DNA of 64,000 nucleotides from Chitinimonas viridis (GTDB taxonomy: Bacteria > Pseudomonadota > Gammaproteobacteria > Burkholderiales > Chitinimonadaceae), in NCBI RefSeq assembly GCF_030409555.1, contig NZ_JAUFPU010000008.1:1-64000 (forward strand), read 5' to 3'. Below the pieces are notes generated by a model, which saw only the letters and a program-made list of their open reading frames with translations, searched no databases and was not told where the DNA came from. Positions 28,720 to 36,857 of this stretch are shown here, piece by piece. The stretch's first letter is position 1, and every line of letters begins with the position of its first letter. A program made the translations under genes and the position numbers.

Positions 28720-29940
28720 TTGTCCGTAACCACCACTACTCGTCAGGCATCTCGCTGGCCTGGGCTTGATGGCAGTGTCCTGCTGCTATTTGCCTTTGCC
28801 ATTCCGATCAGTACGGCCTTGGTCAACCTGCTGTGGCCCTTGGTACTGCTGCTGGGGCTGTACCGGGCGCAGCAGTACGGGTGGCGCAAGCTGCTGATGC
28901 AACCTGTGGTGCTGGCCAGCTGCGCCTTGTTCGGTTGGATGCTGGTCGGTATCGGCTATTCAGCCGGAGGTTGGCACGAGGGGCTACAAGGCTTGGCAAC
29001 CTACAAGAAGCTGCTGCTGATACCCATGCTCAGCGCCATCCTGCTGCAACGGCCGCGTGTGGCAACGTGGATACTGTGGGGTTTTGCTGGCGCCATGATG
29101 CTGACGCTGTGGATGTCGTTTGCCAGTTGGCAGCTGGGTTACAGCTTCAACAGGGTAGGGGGCTACCCTGGTACGGCGTTCAAGTTCCATATCACCCAAA
29201 GCCTGCTGCTGGCGGCGACTGCATGGTGCTGCTGGCGCTGGAGCCAGGCCGTGGCCGGTTATGCCCGTTGGCTGATGGGGGCTTTGGCCTTGTTGATCGT
29301 CATCAACGTGCTGTTGATCGTGCCCGGTCGGACCGGCTATCTTGCGCTGGCCGCACTGGTGGCGTGGTGGGCAGTTTATCGCCTGCGCGGCTGGCAACTG
29401 GCTGTAACCCTGGTGGCCTCATTGCTGATGCTGGCTGCGCTATTGTTGACGCAGAACCCCTTCTCCCAGCGTATCCACGAGGGGATGGCGGATGTCCAGC
29501 ATTACCAGGCAGGTCAGGTGGAAACCTCCTTGGGCCTGCGGTTGGATTTTTACCGGCATAGCCTCCTGTTGATTGCCGAACAGCCTATCCTGGGCGTAGG
29601 CACAGGGGGGTTTACTCCCGCCTACCGGCAACTGACTGGCTTTACCGAAGGTCTGCGTGCGGCAGACAACCCACATAGCGAATACCTGATGATAGCCGCA
29701 CAACATGGCCTGCCAGGTGTGCTGCTGGCTGGTTGGCTGGCATGGGCCATGATCCAGGCGGCACGCCAGCTACCTACGACGCTGCAGCGGGAAATGGCAT
29801 TGGGCTGCCTGGTGGTACTGGCCGCCTGCAGCCTGTTCAATTCCTTGCTGAAGGACTTTACTGAAGGTCATGTGATTGCCCTGTTGGCGGCGCTATTGGT
29901 TTGTTGCCGGCAAACCAGTTCGACGCCGGCATCACCATGA
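28720..29940 (+). CDS. O-antigen ligase / Wzy-C family membrane protein
   Basis: About 406 residues with 10-12 membrane helices and the Wzy_C/O-antigen ligase signature: VPGRTGYLALAAL in the middle, then a large periplasmic loop with PILGVGTGGFTPAYRQLTG and AADNPHSEYLMIAAQHGLPGV. Such proteins transfer glycans to lipid A-core (WaaL), polymerise O-units, or glycosylate pilin (PglL). The frame is open to 28519 but no ATG suits; the start taken is TTG at 28720, shortly before the first helix, and is uncertain. It is followed 67 nt later by a GT2 glycosyltransferase, supporting a role in surface glycan assembly. Confidence 0.85.
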   Translation: MSVTTTTRQASRWPGLDGSVLLLFAFAIPISTALVNLLWPLVLLLGLYRAQQYGWRKLLMQPVVLASCALFGWMLVGIGYSAGGWHEGLQGLATYKKLLLIPMLSAILLQRPRVATWILWGFAGAMMLTLWMSFASWQLGYSFNRVGGYPGTAFKFHITQSLLLAATAWCCWRWSQAVAGYARWLMGALALLIVINVLLIVPGRTGYLALAALVAWWAVYRLRGWQLAVTLVASLLMLAALLLTQNPFSQRIHEGMADVQHYQAGQVETSLGLRLDFYRHSLLLIAEQPILGVGTGGFTPAYRQLTGFTEGLRAADNPHSEYLMIAAQHGLPGVLLAGWLAWAMIQAARQLPTTLQREMALGCLVVLAACSLFNSLLKDFTEGHVIALLAALLVCCRQTSSTPASP

Positions 29941-30007
29941 AGGTAGGCCCGGTACAGGGCAGCGCCCTGCCGCTTGGTGGCAGGGTAGGGATAAAAGGAC
30001 TTGAAGC

Positions 30008-30973
30008 ATGAGCGCGCCGCAAGTAAGTGTCATCGTACCGGTGCATAACGCTGCCGGACACCTGGAGGCCCTGCTGGCCTCGCTGGCGGCCCAGACGCAG
30101 CCTGGGCTGGAGTTCCTGCTGGTGGATGACGGCTCGCAAGATGATTCCTTGGCCATGCTGCAAGCCTTTGCCATCCAGGAGCCGCGCGCCCGCGTGTTTC
30201 ATCACCCGCAGGCTAAGGGCTCGGCGGCTGCGCGCAATACTGCGATCGCTGCGGCGCAGGGCGAGTACCTGGGGTTTGCTGACGCCGACGATATCTGCAT
30301 GCCGGCTCAGTACCAGCGGCTATTCCAGCTGGCACAGGATCAGCGACTGGATGTGGCCTATTGCAATGCCTATTGCTTTGGCCAGCAGCCGGGCGATAGC
30401 ACCCAGTTGGTCTGCAGCAAGCGCAAGCTCGATGGCGTGAGGCAAGGTCGTGACTGGCTGATACACGGCTGGCAGGTGGGGGAGCGGGTATCGGCCACCT
30501 GGCTGTCGCTGGTGCGGCGGGAGCTGGTGATCGCTGGCGGCTTGCGCTTTCCTGACGGTGAGATCATGGACGACGAGCTTTGGACGCCCTCCCTGATGCT
30601 ACGTGCCGAGCGGGTGGCCTGGTTGCCGGAGCCACTTTACTACTACCGCAACCACCTGGATTCCATCACCCAGACGCGCCAGCCAGAGAAAGTCATGCGG
30701 CGCCTGCAAAGCTTGTGCCGTGTGGCGGATGCGCTATTTCAGCTGGCGGCGCTGCAGCAGGGCGAGCTGGCGTTGGCACTGCGCTGGCATGCCTATCTGA
30801 ATGGCGATGCGGCGCTGGGTTTGCTGAAGCGGCTGCCCATCAAGCATGGCCGGCGTGAGGCTTATGTATCGCTGCGAGAGAGTGGGGTGCTGGACAAGCT
30901 GTGGCGGCAGGCACCGACCTTCCGACTGGCAAAGCGCTTGTTGCGTGAGTCGGTGATAGCGCGGTTTGCCTGA
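30008..30973 (+). CDS. Family 2 glycosyltransferase
   Basis: A GT-A type glycosyltransferase of 321 residues. The N-terminal domain is typical: VSVIVPVHNAAGHLEALLASL, FLLVDDGSQDDS, GSAAARNTAIAAAQGEYLGF, and the metal-binding DADD near residue 94. The acceptor region contains FPDGEIMDDELWTPSL and the YYRNHLDSIT segment common in LPS and capsule transferases. The C-terminal 70 residues are helical and basic. Together with the preceding ligase-like gene it probably modifies LPS core or another surface glycan. Donor and acceptor sugars are unknown. Confidence 0.92.
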   Translation: MSAPQVSVIVPVHNAAGHLEALLASLAAQTQPGLEFLLVDDGSQDDSLAMLQAFAIQEPRARVFHHPQAKGSAAARNTAIAAAQGEYLGFADADDICMPAQYQRLFQLAQDQRLDVAYCNAYCFGQQPGDSTQLVCSKRKLDGVRQGRDWLIHGWQVGERVSATWLSLVRRELVIAGGLRFPDGEIMDDELWTPSLMLRAERVAWLPEPLYYYRNHLDSITQTRQPEKVMRRLQSLCRVADALFQLAALQQGELALALRWHAYLNGDAALGLLKRLPIKHGRREAYVSLRESGVLDKLWRQAPTFRLAKRLLRESVIARFA

Positions 30974-31189
30974 GTGGCTGTTACTTAAGTCAGTGATTGT
31001 TGATGTCGGGCTGTGCAAGCGCCGTGGAAACCCTGGCGCTATGCGCCAAAGCAGCCTGATACAGCTGGCTCTCTGTTGATCTCTCCCCCTGTCCCAGCCG
31101 TCGTTCGGCAACTTTTGAATGCGCGTCGGTTTTCCAACGCTTTCAGTTCACGACTGGCGCTGGGATAGCTAGGGCTGAGCGGCGGCGTA

Positions 31190-32050
31190 TTAGTCTTTGT
31201 GCTTTTCCAGTGTTTTGTTGGCCATCAGCAAATCCTGCCAGGCTTTGTACTTGTCGGGCATATTGCGCAGCAGATAGGCCGGGTGATAGCTCACCACCAC
31301 CGGGGTGCCTCGGTAGTCATGCAGCTTGCCGCGCAGGCTGGCAATGCTGGCCTCCCGGCCCAGCAGGGTCTGCACGGCGAAGCGGCCGACGGCAAAGATG
31401 ACCTTGGGCTTGATCAGTTCAATCTGGCGGTGCAGAAAGGGTGCACACAGGGCCAGTTCGTCCGGGTGGGGGTTGCGGTTCTGTGGGGGACGGCACTTGA
31501 GCGTGTTGAGGATAAACACGTTCTCCTGGCGCGAGCGGTCCACGCTGGCCAGCATGGCATCCAGCAACTTGCCCGCTTGGCCCACAAAGGGCTCGCCTTG
31601 GCGGTCTTCCTCGGCGCCGGGGGCTTCGCCCACAACCAGCCAGTCGGCATCGGGCTTGCCAACGCCAAATACGGTCTTGCTGCGGCTCTTGCATAGGCTG
31701 CAGGCAGTGCAGGCCGCCACTTCGGCTTGTAGCGCGGGCCAGTCCAACTGCGCGATGGCCAGCGCCCGCTTGTCAGGGCCTGTTGCGACGGCGACGGGTT
31801 GCTCTGACTGGACTTCGGCTGGTTTCTCGGCCGGCATGATCTGGGCCATGCGCGATGGCCGGCCCCCCGGCGTCTGCGTTGGCGCGATGACGGCATCAAT
31901 CGCGGCATCGATAGCAGCACTCGGCGGGGGGGCAGCGATAACCGGAGTGGGCTCTACGGCGGCAGGATCGGCAGTCAGCAGTTCGCGCCTTACCCAGCAG
32001 GGTGCCAGGCCCAGCTCTTCCAGTATCAGTTCTCGCCTGCCGTCACTCAT
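31190..32050 (-). CDS. Uracil-DNA glycosylase, family 4 (iron-sulfur type)
   Basis: A protein of 286 residues. Residues about 105-286 match family 4 UDGs, which remove uracil from DNA: motif A GEAPGAEEDRQGEPFVGQAG at 141-160, the segment TLKCRPPQNRNP, and motif B HPAYLLR. The four cluster cysteines are visible at 117, 120, 186 and 202. The first 100 residues are a low-complexity Ala/Pro-rich linker after a short conserved start (DGRRELILEELGLAPCWVRR), a layout seen in many betaproteobacterial members. Its start overlaps the rimI stop by 4 nt, giving the common tsaB-rimI-udg grouping. Confidence 0.95.
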   Translation of the reverse strand: MSDGRRELILEELGLAPCWVRRELLTADPAAVEPTPVIAAPPPSAAIDAAIDAVIAPTQTPGGRPSRMAQIMPAEKPAEVQSEQPVAVATGPDKRALAIAQLDWPALQAEVAACTACSLCKSRSKTVFGVGKPDADWLVVGEAPGAEEDRQGEPFVGQAGKLLDAMLASVDRSRQENVFILNTLKCRPPQNRNPHPDELALCAPFLHRQIELIKPKVIFAVGRFAVQTLLGREASIASLRGKLHDYRGTPVVVSYHPAYLLRNMPDKYKAWQDLLMANKTLEKHKD

Positions 32051-32517
32051 CGTCCGCCTTCATCCAGTATCAGCGCCATCAGTACCGCATCCTCACGCCC
32101 TTCGGCGGCGCGGTAGTAGCCCTTGCGCAGGCCATTTTCCACGAAGCCCAGCCTGCGGTACAGCGAGCGTGCTGCTGCGTTGCTCTTGCGCACTTCCAGA
32201 ATCATCACGGCCGCGCCTTCCTCCCTGCCTTGCTCTGCCACTGTCTCGACCAGTTGTCGGGCAATGCCACGGCGCTGGCAATCCTGGCGTACACCCAAGG
32301 TAAGCAGGGACAGCTCGTCCAGCACCTGGCTTGTGACGGCAAAGCCGATCACCTCGCCGGCCTGCTCGGCTATCCAGCCACGGTGCCCCTCTGCGTAGGA
32401 CTGGATGAATTGCAGGGCAGTCCAAGGGAAGGCCTGCAGCGCAGCCTCGATGGCGGCCATGGCGGGCAGATCGGTTTCTGCCAGGGGGCGGATAAGCAGT
32501 GGCGTAGCTGAATTCAC
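32047..32517 (-). CDS. rimI: Ribosomal-protein S18 alanine N-acetyltransferase
   Basis: A GNAT-family acetyltransferase of 156 residues. It has IRPLAETDLPAMAAIEAAL at the N-terminus, LTLGVRQDCQRRGIARQLVETV (acetyl-CoA binding, R-x-x-G-x-A) in the middle, and the C-terminal LEVRKSNAAARSLYRRLGFVE segment typical of RimI. It acetylates the N-terminal alanine of ribosomal protein S18. It overlaps the uracil-DNA glycosylase gene by 4 nt; tsaB lies 450 nt upstream on the same strand, with a small plus-strand gene between them. Confidence 0.93.
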   Translation of the reverse strand: MNSATPLLIRPLAETDLPAMAAIEAALQAFPWTALQFIQSYAEGHRGWIAEQAGEVIGFAVTSQVLDELSLLTLGVRQDCQRRGIARQLVETVAEQGREEGAAVMILEVRKSNAAARSLYRRLGFVENGLRKGYYRAAEGREDAVLMALILDEGGR

Positions 32518-32618
32518 GGGATATTCGTTAAAAGTAACACGGTTTTCGCTGAAAATACGCGCCCGGCATACGGCTTGGTGCGCATAATTTCAGCAAATCA
32601 TTGTGGACGGCCAAGGCC

Positions 32619-32954
32619 ATGACTAATAGTGCTGAAGGTATTGCTGTCGTTGTCAATCTGGACTACCTCACCTTGCCTTATGACGTCTGCCGCATGCTCT
32701 GGGTGGTGGTCGAACGCGCCATGGTCGAGGCGGGTTTTGTCCTCGATGGCCGGGTGTTCCTGGCCCAGAACGACACCACGGCGGCGGAGCGCGCCCGGGC
32801 GGTAATGAAGTCGCTGGAGCCGACGTTTGAATCGCTGGGGGTATCGCAGTTTGATGCCGTCCGTGAATTCTACTGCTACGATCTGGCTGCCCGGATAGAC
32901 CTGAATATGATCGACACTGCTGAAGTGGTGGAGTTGATAGAAACCTTGGCCTGA
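32619..32954 (+). CDS. Small protein of unknown function between rimI and tsaB
   Basis: Not recognised. 111 residues from the ATG at 32619 (an in-frame ATG at 32601 is also possible). The sequence looks like a soluble alpha/beta protein (VVVNLDYLTLPYDVCRMLWVVVERAM, LEPTFESLGV, EFYCYDLAARIDLNMI, EVVELIETL). Codon use is like that of the neighbours and it fills the gap neatly, so it is probably real. It is divergent from rimI and convergent with tsaB. Confidence 0.7.
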   Translation: MTNSAEGIAVVVNLDYLTLPYDVCRMLWVVVERAMVEAGFVLDGRVFLAQNDTTAAERARAVMKSLEPTFESLGVSQFDAVREFYCYDLAARIDLNMIDTAEVVELIETLA

Positions 32955-32959
32955 GCCAC

Positions 32960-33643
32960 TCAGGCTTTCTTCTCCCGCTCACTGGTCTTGAGCGCCACCT
33001 TGTCGCGGATGTAAAGCAGCTCCAAATGCTCGGCCTTGGTGGCACGGCCAGCAGCGAACTCCCGTTGTGCCAGCTTGAGTACGCCGCGTGCATGCGGAAA
33101 GCGCGTGCTTTCCACGCCTGCCAGCTGCGCACCATATTGCCGGGCCAATGCCTCGCCCTGCACCGCAAAACCACTGCCTACACCCAGCCAGTTGCCGTCG
33201 GGCAACATGGGCAAGGCCTGTGGGCCGCAGACCGTGGTTGCCACACTTTCCACCCAGTCATCGCCCTGCCGGGTATAGCCGGCCAGGTACAGCTCGCCCA
33301 TGCGGGCATCCAGTACGGCCAAGGTCTGCGGGCTATCGGTATCCGCTGCCAGCGCAGCCAGGGTATTGACCCCGACGGTGGGTATATCCAGCCCGAACGC
33401 CAGGCCCTGGACTATGCCGCATCCTATGCGCAAGCCGGTGAACGAACCTGGACCGATGGACAAGGCCAGGCCATCCAGCTGGCTGAAGCTGGCGCCCGCG
33501 TCCGCTAGCAGCGCCTGCATCATGGGCAGCGTAAGTTCGGCATGGCGCTGCTGGGCATGCCAGTCGCGCGCCAGTACCTCTCCCTTGTACAAAAGGCAAA
33601 GCGACAGATATTCGGTTGAGGTGTCTAGCGTGAGCAGGTTCAT
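32960..33643 (-). CDS. tsaB: tRNA threonylcarbamoyladenosine biosynthesis protein TsaB
   Basis: A protein of 227 residues of the TsaB/YeaZ family, the partner of TsaD and TsaE that makes t6A at position 37 of ANN-decoding tRNAs. It begins LLTLDTSTEYLSLCLLYKG, contains LTLPMMQALLADAG and the SIGPGSFTGLRIGCGIVQGLAFG signature, and then the LDARMGELYLAGY strand. It is an ASKHA-fold protein without the metal site of TsaD, as expected. It is grouped with rimI and the family 4 UDG on the same strand. Confidence 0.96.
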   Translation of the reverse strand: MNLLTLDTSTEYLSLCLLYKGEVLARDWHAQQRHAELTLPMMQALLADAGASFSQLDGLALSIGPGSFTGLRIGCGIVQGLAFGLDIPTVGVNTLAALAADTDSPQTLAVLDARMGELYLAGYTRQGDDWVESVATTVCGPQALPMLPDGNWLGVGSGFAVQGEALARQYGAQLAGVESTRFPHARGVLKLAQREFAAGRATKAEHLELLYIRDKVALKTSEREKKA

Positions 33644-33862
33644 GGTTAATCTGGCCGATGGCAGGGGCGAATTCTAACATGGGGCCTATCCATGCCCATG
33701 CTGCTCTGCGAGGACAGCACTCGCGCCACCCGGGAGCCCTTGGTGCTGGCTGCTAACAGTGGCGTTAGGCCTATAGGGATAATTGATCAAATATATTGAT
33801 GCATATGACCCATTTTTTTCGCTTTCTACCGATGATGTCTTGATAAAGAATGGCATACACAA

Positions 33863-33877
33863 GATCGGTAAACGATC
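33863..33877. promoter_or_regulatory. Palindrome upstream of the first pirin gene
   Basis: GATCG-GTAAA-CGATC is a perfect 5-bp inverted repeat with a 5-nt spacer, 25 nt before the pirin ATG and inside an A+T-rich stretch (33780-33900). It could be an operator or a small leader hairpin. No clear -35/-10 pair was identified nearby. Confidence 0.3.
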
Positions 33878-33901
33878 AGAATTCTTGAAAGGATTATCGC
33901 T

Positions 33902-34762
33902 ATGTCTACTGCTGTCTTCGCTCCGCGTGAAATTGAACGCATCGTCAATGGCATGCCAACATCGGATGGCGCAGGGGTAAAGCTGCTGCGTGTGCTGACT
34001 CAGGATCTGCAGCAACGGCTGGATCCCTTCCTGATGCTGGACTACTTCCATAGCGACGACCCGCAGGATTACCTGGCTGGCTTTCCTGATCACCCCCATC
34101 GTGGCTTCGAGACCGTGACCTATATGCTGAATGGCCGCATGCGTCACCGTGACAATGCGGGCAATGAAGGACTGCTGACGGCGGGCGGCGTGCAATGGAT
34201 GACGGCGGGGCGAGGTATCGTGCACTCGGAACTGCCAGAGCAGGAAGCGGGCCTGATGCAAGGCTTCCAGCTTTGGGTAAACCTGCCAGGCAAGCATAAG
34301 CTCACGACACCGGGCTACCGTGATATACCGGCTGGCGACATACCGGTGCTGCTGACGGAGCAGGGTGTCACCGTCAAGGTGATCGCTGGGCAGAGTGGGG
34401 ATGTGGCCGGTGCGGTGCAGAAGGACGATACCGAACCTTTCTACCTGGACCTGCACCTGCCGGCCCAGGCCGAGTTTGAACAGGTCCTGCCCGCTGGCTT
34501 CAATGGCTTTGTCTATGTTTACGAAGGCATTGCCTTGCTGGGTGGCCGTGCACAGGCCGTGCGGGCCAGGCAAATGGGCGTGCTGGAAACCCGTGCCGAG
34601 CGCGATGGGGTACGAATCAAGGGCGGCGAGGCAGGTGCCAAGCTGCTGCTGATAGCCGGCAAGCCCTTGCGTGAACCCATTGCGCAATGGGGGCCGTTCG
34701 TCATGAATACGCGTGAGGAAGTCATGCAGGCAGTCGAAGACTTCCGTGCCGGTGCATTTTGA
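33902..34762 (+). CDS. Pirin-family bicupin protein, first of a tandem pair
   Basis: A protein of 286 residues. The N-terminal cupin has the pirin metal-binding pattern: DHPHRGFETVTYMLNGRMRHRDN (three His) and later VHSELP (His-Ser-Glu). A second, degenerate cupin follows from about 170, and the protein ends with the typical GPFVMNTREEVMQAVEDFRAG. Pirins are Fe(II)-binding; some cleave quercetin, others modulate pyruvate metabolism or stress responses. The ATG follows AAAGGA. An antisense ORF of similar length is rejected because this frame carries the conserved motifs. Confidence 0.93.
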   Translation: MSTAVFAPREIERIVNGMPTSDGAGVKLLRVLTQDLQQRLDPFLMLDYFHSDDPQDYLAGFPDHPHRGFETVTYMLNGRMRHRDNAGNEGLLTAGGVQWMTAGRGIVHSELPEQEAGLMQGFQLWVNLPGKHKLTTPGYRDIPAGDIPVLLTEQGVTVKVIAGQSGDVAGAVQKDDTEPFYLDLHLPAQAEFEQVLPAGFNGFVYVYEGIALLGGRAQAVRARQMGVLETRAERDGVRIKGGEAGAKLLLIAGKPLREPIAQWGPFVMNTREEVMQAVEDFRAGAF

Positions 34763-34812
34763 ATTCACGCCCTGCTGCGTCGGCAGGGCGTTCCGCTTAC
34801 CGAGGAAATAGC

Positions 34813-35682
34813 ATGTCCAGCATCCAACACCTGCTCAAGCCGCACGAGCGCGACCTTGGTGGTTTCAGCGTAAAGCGGTTGTTGCCGTCCTTGCCCAAGC
34901 AGGCAGTAGGGCCTTTTATCTTCTTTGACCATATGGGGCCATCGGCTCAGGCGCCGGGAGAGGGCATGGACGTACGCCCCCATCCGCATATCGGCCTGGC
35001 GACAGTGACCTATCTGTATGAGGGAGAGATACTGCACCGCGATAGCCTGGGCAGTGTGCAGGTTATACGGCCTGGCGATGTGAACTGGATGACGGCGGGA
35101 AGTGGTGTGGTGCATTCGGAGCGCACGCCGCCCGGGGCACGCGCTCAGGGCCAGACGCTGCATGGCTTGCAGACCTGGTTTGCCCTGCCCAGGGAGTATG
35201 AGGACACGGCGCCGGGCTTTTGGCACCACCCGGCGGCCACGCTACCGCTGCTAGAGGAGCCGGGCTTGAGTCTGCGGGTGATACTGGGGACGGCCTATGG
35301 TCAGACTTCGCCCGTGCATACCTATGGCGACACCTTGTATGTGGCCGGGGAGCTGGCAGCTGGAGCGACTTTTGAGATACCGCCCGAGCATGCCGAGCGA
35401 GGTGTCTATCTGGCCAGCGGCGGCCTGGAGATCGATGGGATTGCCATCCAGCCAGGGCAATTGGCTGTGCTGGTGCCGGGGGCGACGGTCAGTGTCCGGG
35501 CCACGAGCGATACGCGTTTGCTGGTACTGGGTGGCGAGCCGCTGGATGGCCCACGCTATATCTGGTGGAATTTTGTGGCTTCTAGCCGGGAGCGGATCGA
35601 GGCAGCCAAGCAACGCTGGCAGGCTGGCGAGTTCCCCCAGGTGCCTGGCGAGACAGAGCGCATCCCCTTGCCGGAAAAATAA
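34813..35682 (+). CDS. Pirin-family bicupin protein, second of a tandem pair
   Basis: A protein of 289 residues, also a pirin (SVKRLLPSLPKQAVGPFIFFDHMGP, RPHPHIGLATVTYLYEGEILHRDS, GVVHSERTP), ending GPRYIWWNFVASSRERIEAAKQRWQ. The ATG at 34813 has AGGAAATAGC upstream. The gap of 50 nt after the first pirin suggests a two-gene operon. The two proteins share the motif layout but clearly differ in sequence, so they are old paralogues rather than a recent duplication. The substrate is unknown. Confidence 0.93.
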   Translation: MSSIQHLLKPHERDLGGFSVKRLLPSLPKQAVGPFIFFDHMGPSAQAPGEGMDVRPHPHIGLATVTYLYEGEILHRDSLGSVQVIRPGDVNWMTAGSGVVHSERTPPGARAQGQTLHGLQTWFALPREYEDTAPGFWHHPAATLPLLEEPGLSLRVILGTAYGQTSPVHTYGDTLYVAGELAAGATFEIPPEHAERGVYLASGGLEIDGIAIQPGQLAVLVPGATVSVRATSDTRLLVLGGEPLDGPRYIWWNFVASSRERIEAAKQRWQAGEFPQVPGETERIPLPEK

Positions 35683-35825
35683 GCCAGCCGGGACGTGTCA
35701 TTCAGTGTGCCTGCAGGGCGGCCCCGGTGCTCCGCGCTGCGCGGGGTGGGCTGTGACAGGCATTAGACAAGCGGCGGGTTTATACAGGCTATAGTGTCAT
35801 CAGATTGTTGCCTGGAGGCGTGGAC

Positions 35826-36551
35826 ATGTCGCTAGCCCACCTTGGTCTGCTTGGTCTGTTGTTGATGGCGATGCCTGTCCTGGCGGCCCCTTGGGTGGTC
35901 GCCAGCGACGAGGCCTTTCCGCCTTATGCCTACCTGGATCAGAAAACACGGCAGCCGGCAGGCATGGATACCGAGATCGTGCGGGCGGTGCTGGAAGCCG
36001 CCAGCCAGCCCTATCAAATCCAGTTGTATCCGTGGGAACGGGTCAAGAAGATGCTGGATTTCAAGCAGGTGGACATGGCCTATCAGTTTGTTGGCACGCC
36101 GGAGCGTATGGAAAAGTATCGGCTGGTTGGCCCCATACGCAATGGGGTGACGGTGCTGATGACGCGTCGGGACGGCCCGGCCGACTACCAGACGCTGGAG
36201 GACTTGTCGCCTTACATCGTGGGAACGGTGCTGGGTTTCTCCTACACCGAGACTTTCGACAAGGCCACGCTGAAGAAGGATGCGGGTGCGACCAGCCCGC
36301 TGCAGTTGGTGCAAAAGCTGATTGCACGCCGGGTGGATGTGATCATAGGCGACAAGGCACAGTTGCTCTACTTGGCGCGCGAATTGGGTGCCGACAAGGA
36401 TTTACGGATACTTGGGCAGCCCCTGGCCGAAGTGCCACGCTATGTTGGATTCCCCAAAGACGAGGTGATCAAGGCACAACGCTTTGCCGACGGACTGGAA
36501 AAGATACGCCGTGATGGCACCTTGGACAAGATTCTAAGCAAATGGCAGTAG
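35826..36551 (+). CDS. Periplasmic solute-binding protein, SBP_bac_3-like, orphan
   Basis: An exported protein of 241 residues. GGAGG at 35814-35818 with 7-nt spacing fixes the ATG. The signal peptide (LGLLGLLLMAMPVLA) is followed by WVVASDEAFPPYAYLD, the typical beginning of family 3 binding proteins, and GMDTEIVRAVLEAA, FKQVDMAYQFVGTPERMEKY, GTVLGFSYTETFD and RRDGTLDKILSKWQ. No transport partner is adjacent. It is one of three such orphans in the window. Confidence 0.9.
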   Translation: MSLAHLGLLGLLLMAMPVLAAPWVVASDEAFPPYAYLDQKTRQPAGMDTEIVRAVLEAASQPYQIQLYPWERVKKMLDFKQVDMAYQFVGTPERMEKYRLVGPIRNGVTVLMTRRDGPADYQTLEDLSPYIVGTVLGFSYTETFDKATLKKDAGATSPLQLVQKLIARRVDVIIGDKAQLLYLARELGADKDLRILGQPLAEVPRYVGFPKDEVIKAQRFADGLEKIRRDGTLDKILSKWQ

Positions 36552-36857
36552 GCCCGCGTTAATCCCGCGGGCACGCCAGACCGGCAGGGTATGCCTGTCC
36601 CGCTCCATTGGTCCAGTAGGGGCGGTGGCTAGTGTTTTTGCTCGTCGGTCAGCATGTCTTCCGGTTCACCAGCCACTGCTGGATATCGCCAGCGCCTGGC
36701 AACCCTGTCAAACCCGTGAGGGTATGCACATGTGATTGTTTGCCAACTCATGTCTGGTTTGCTGCCTTGATCCGCCGATACCGATTATCGCAAGATGCAG
36801 GAACAAAAAAGCCGACCTTGCAAGGTCGGCTTTTGGGGTTACGGACTGGTGTACTGC
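36552..36857. other. 306-nt gap with a possible 40-codon minus-strand ORF
   Basis: It holds the bidirectional terminator listed at 36805-36834 and a small G+C-rich hairpin (gcccgcg / cgcgggc at 36552-36572) without a T run, right after the solute-binding-protein gene. On the minus strand 36751-36629 an ATG-started ORF of 40 codons (start MSWQTITC, end EDMLTDEQKH) has plausible composition but only a weak, distant AAGG as ribosome binding site, so it is not called as a gene. Confidence 0.35.
36805..36834. terminator. Bidirectional terminator after the prolyl oligopeptidase gene
   Basis: A perfect 13-bp inverted repeat with a GC dinucleotide centre (core agccgacc / ggtcggct), flanked by six A on the left and TTTT on the right. 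It lies 23 nt past the stop codon of the minus-strand peptidase gene, and can also stop plus-strand transcripts. Confidence 0.88.

Noticed and set aside
33686-34768. A 360-codon minus-strand ORF across the first pirin gene
   Set aside because: The plus frame carries all pirin motifs and a ribosome binding site; the antisense frame has none.
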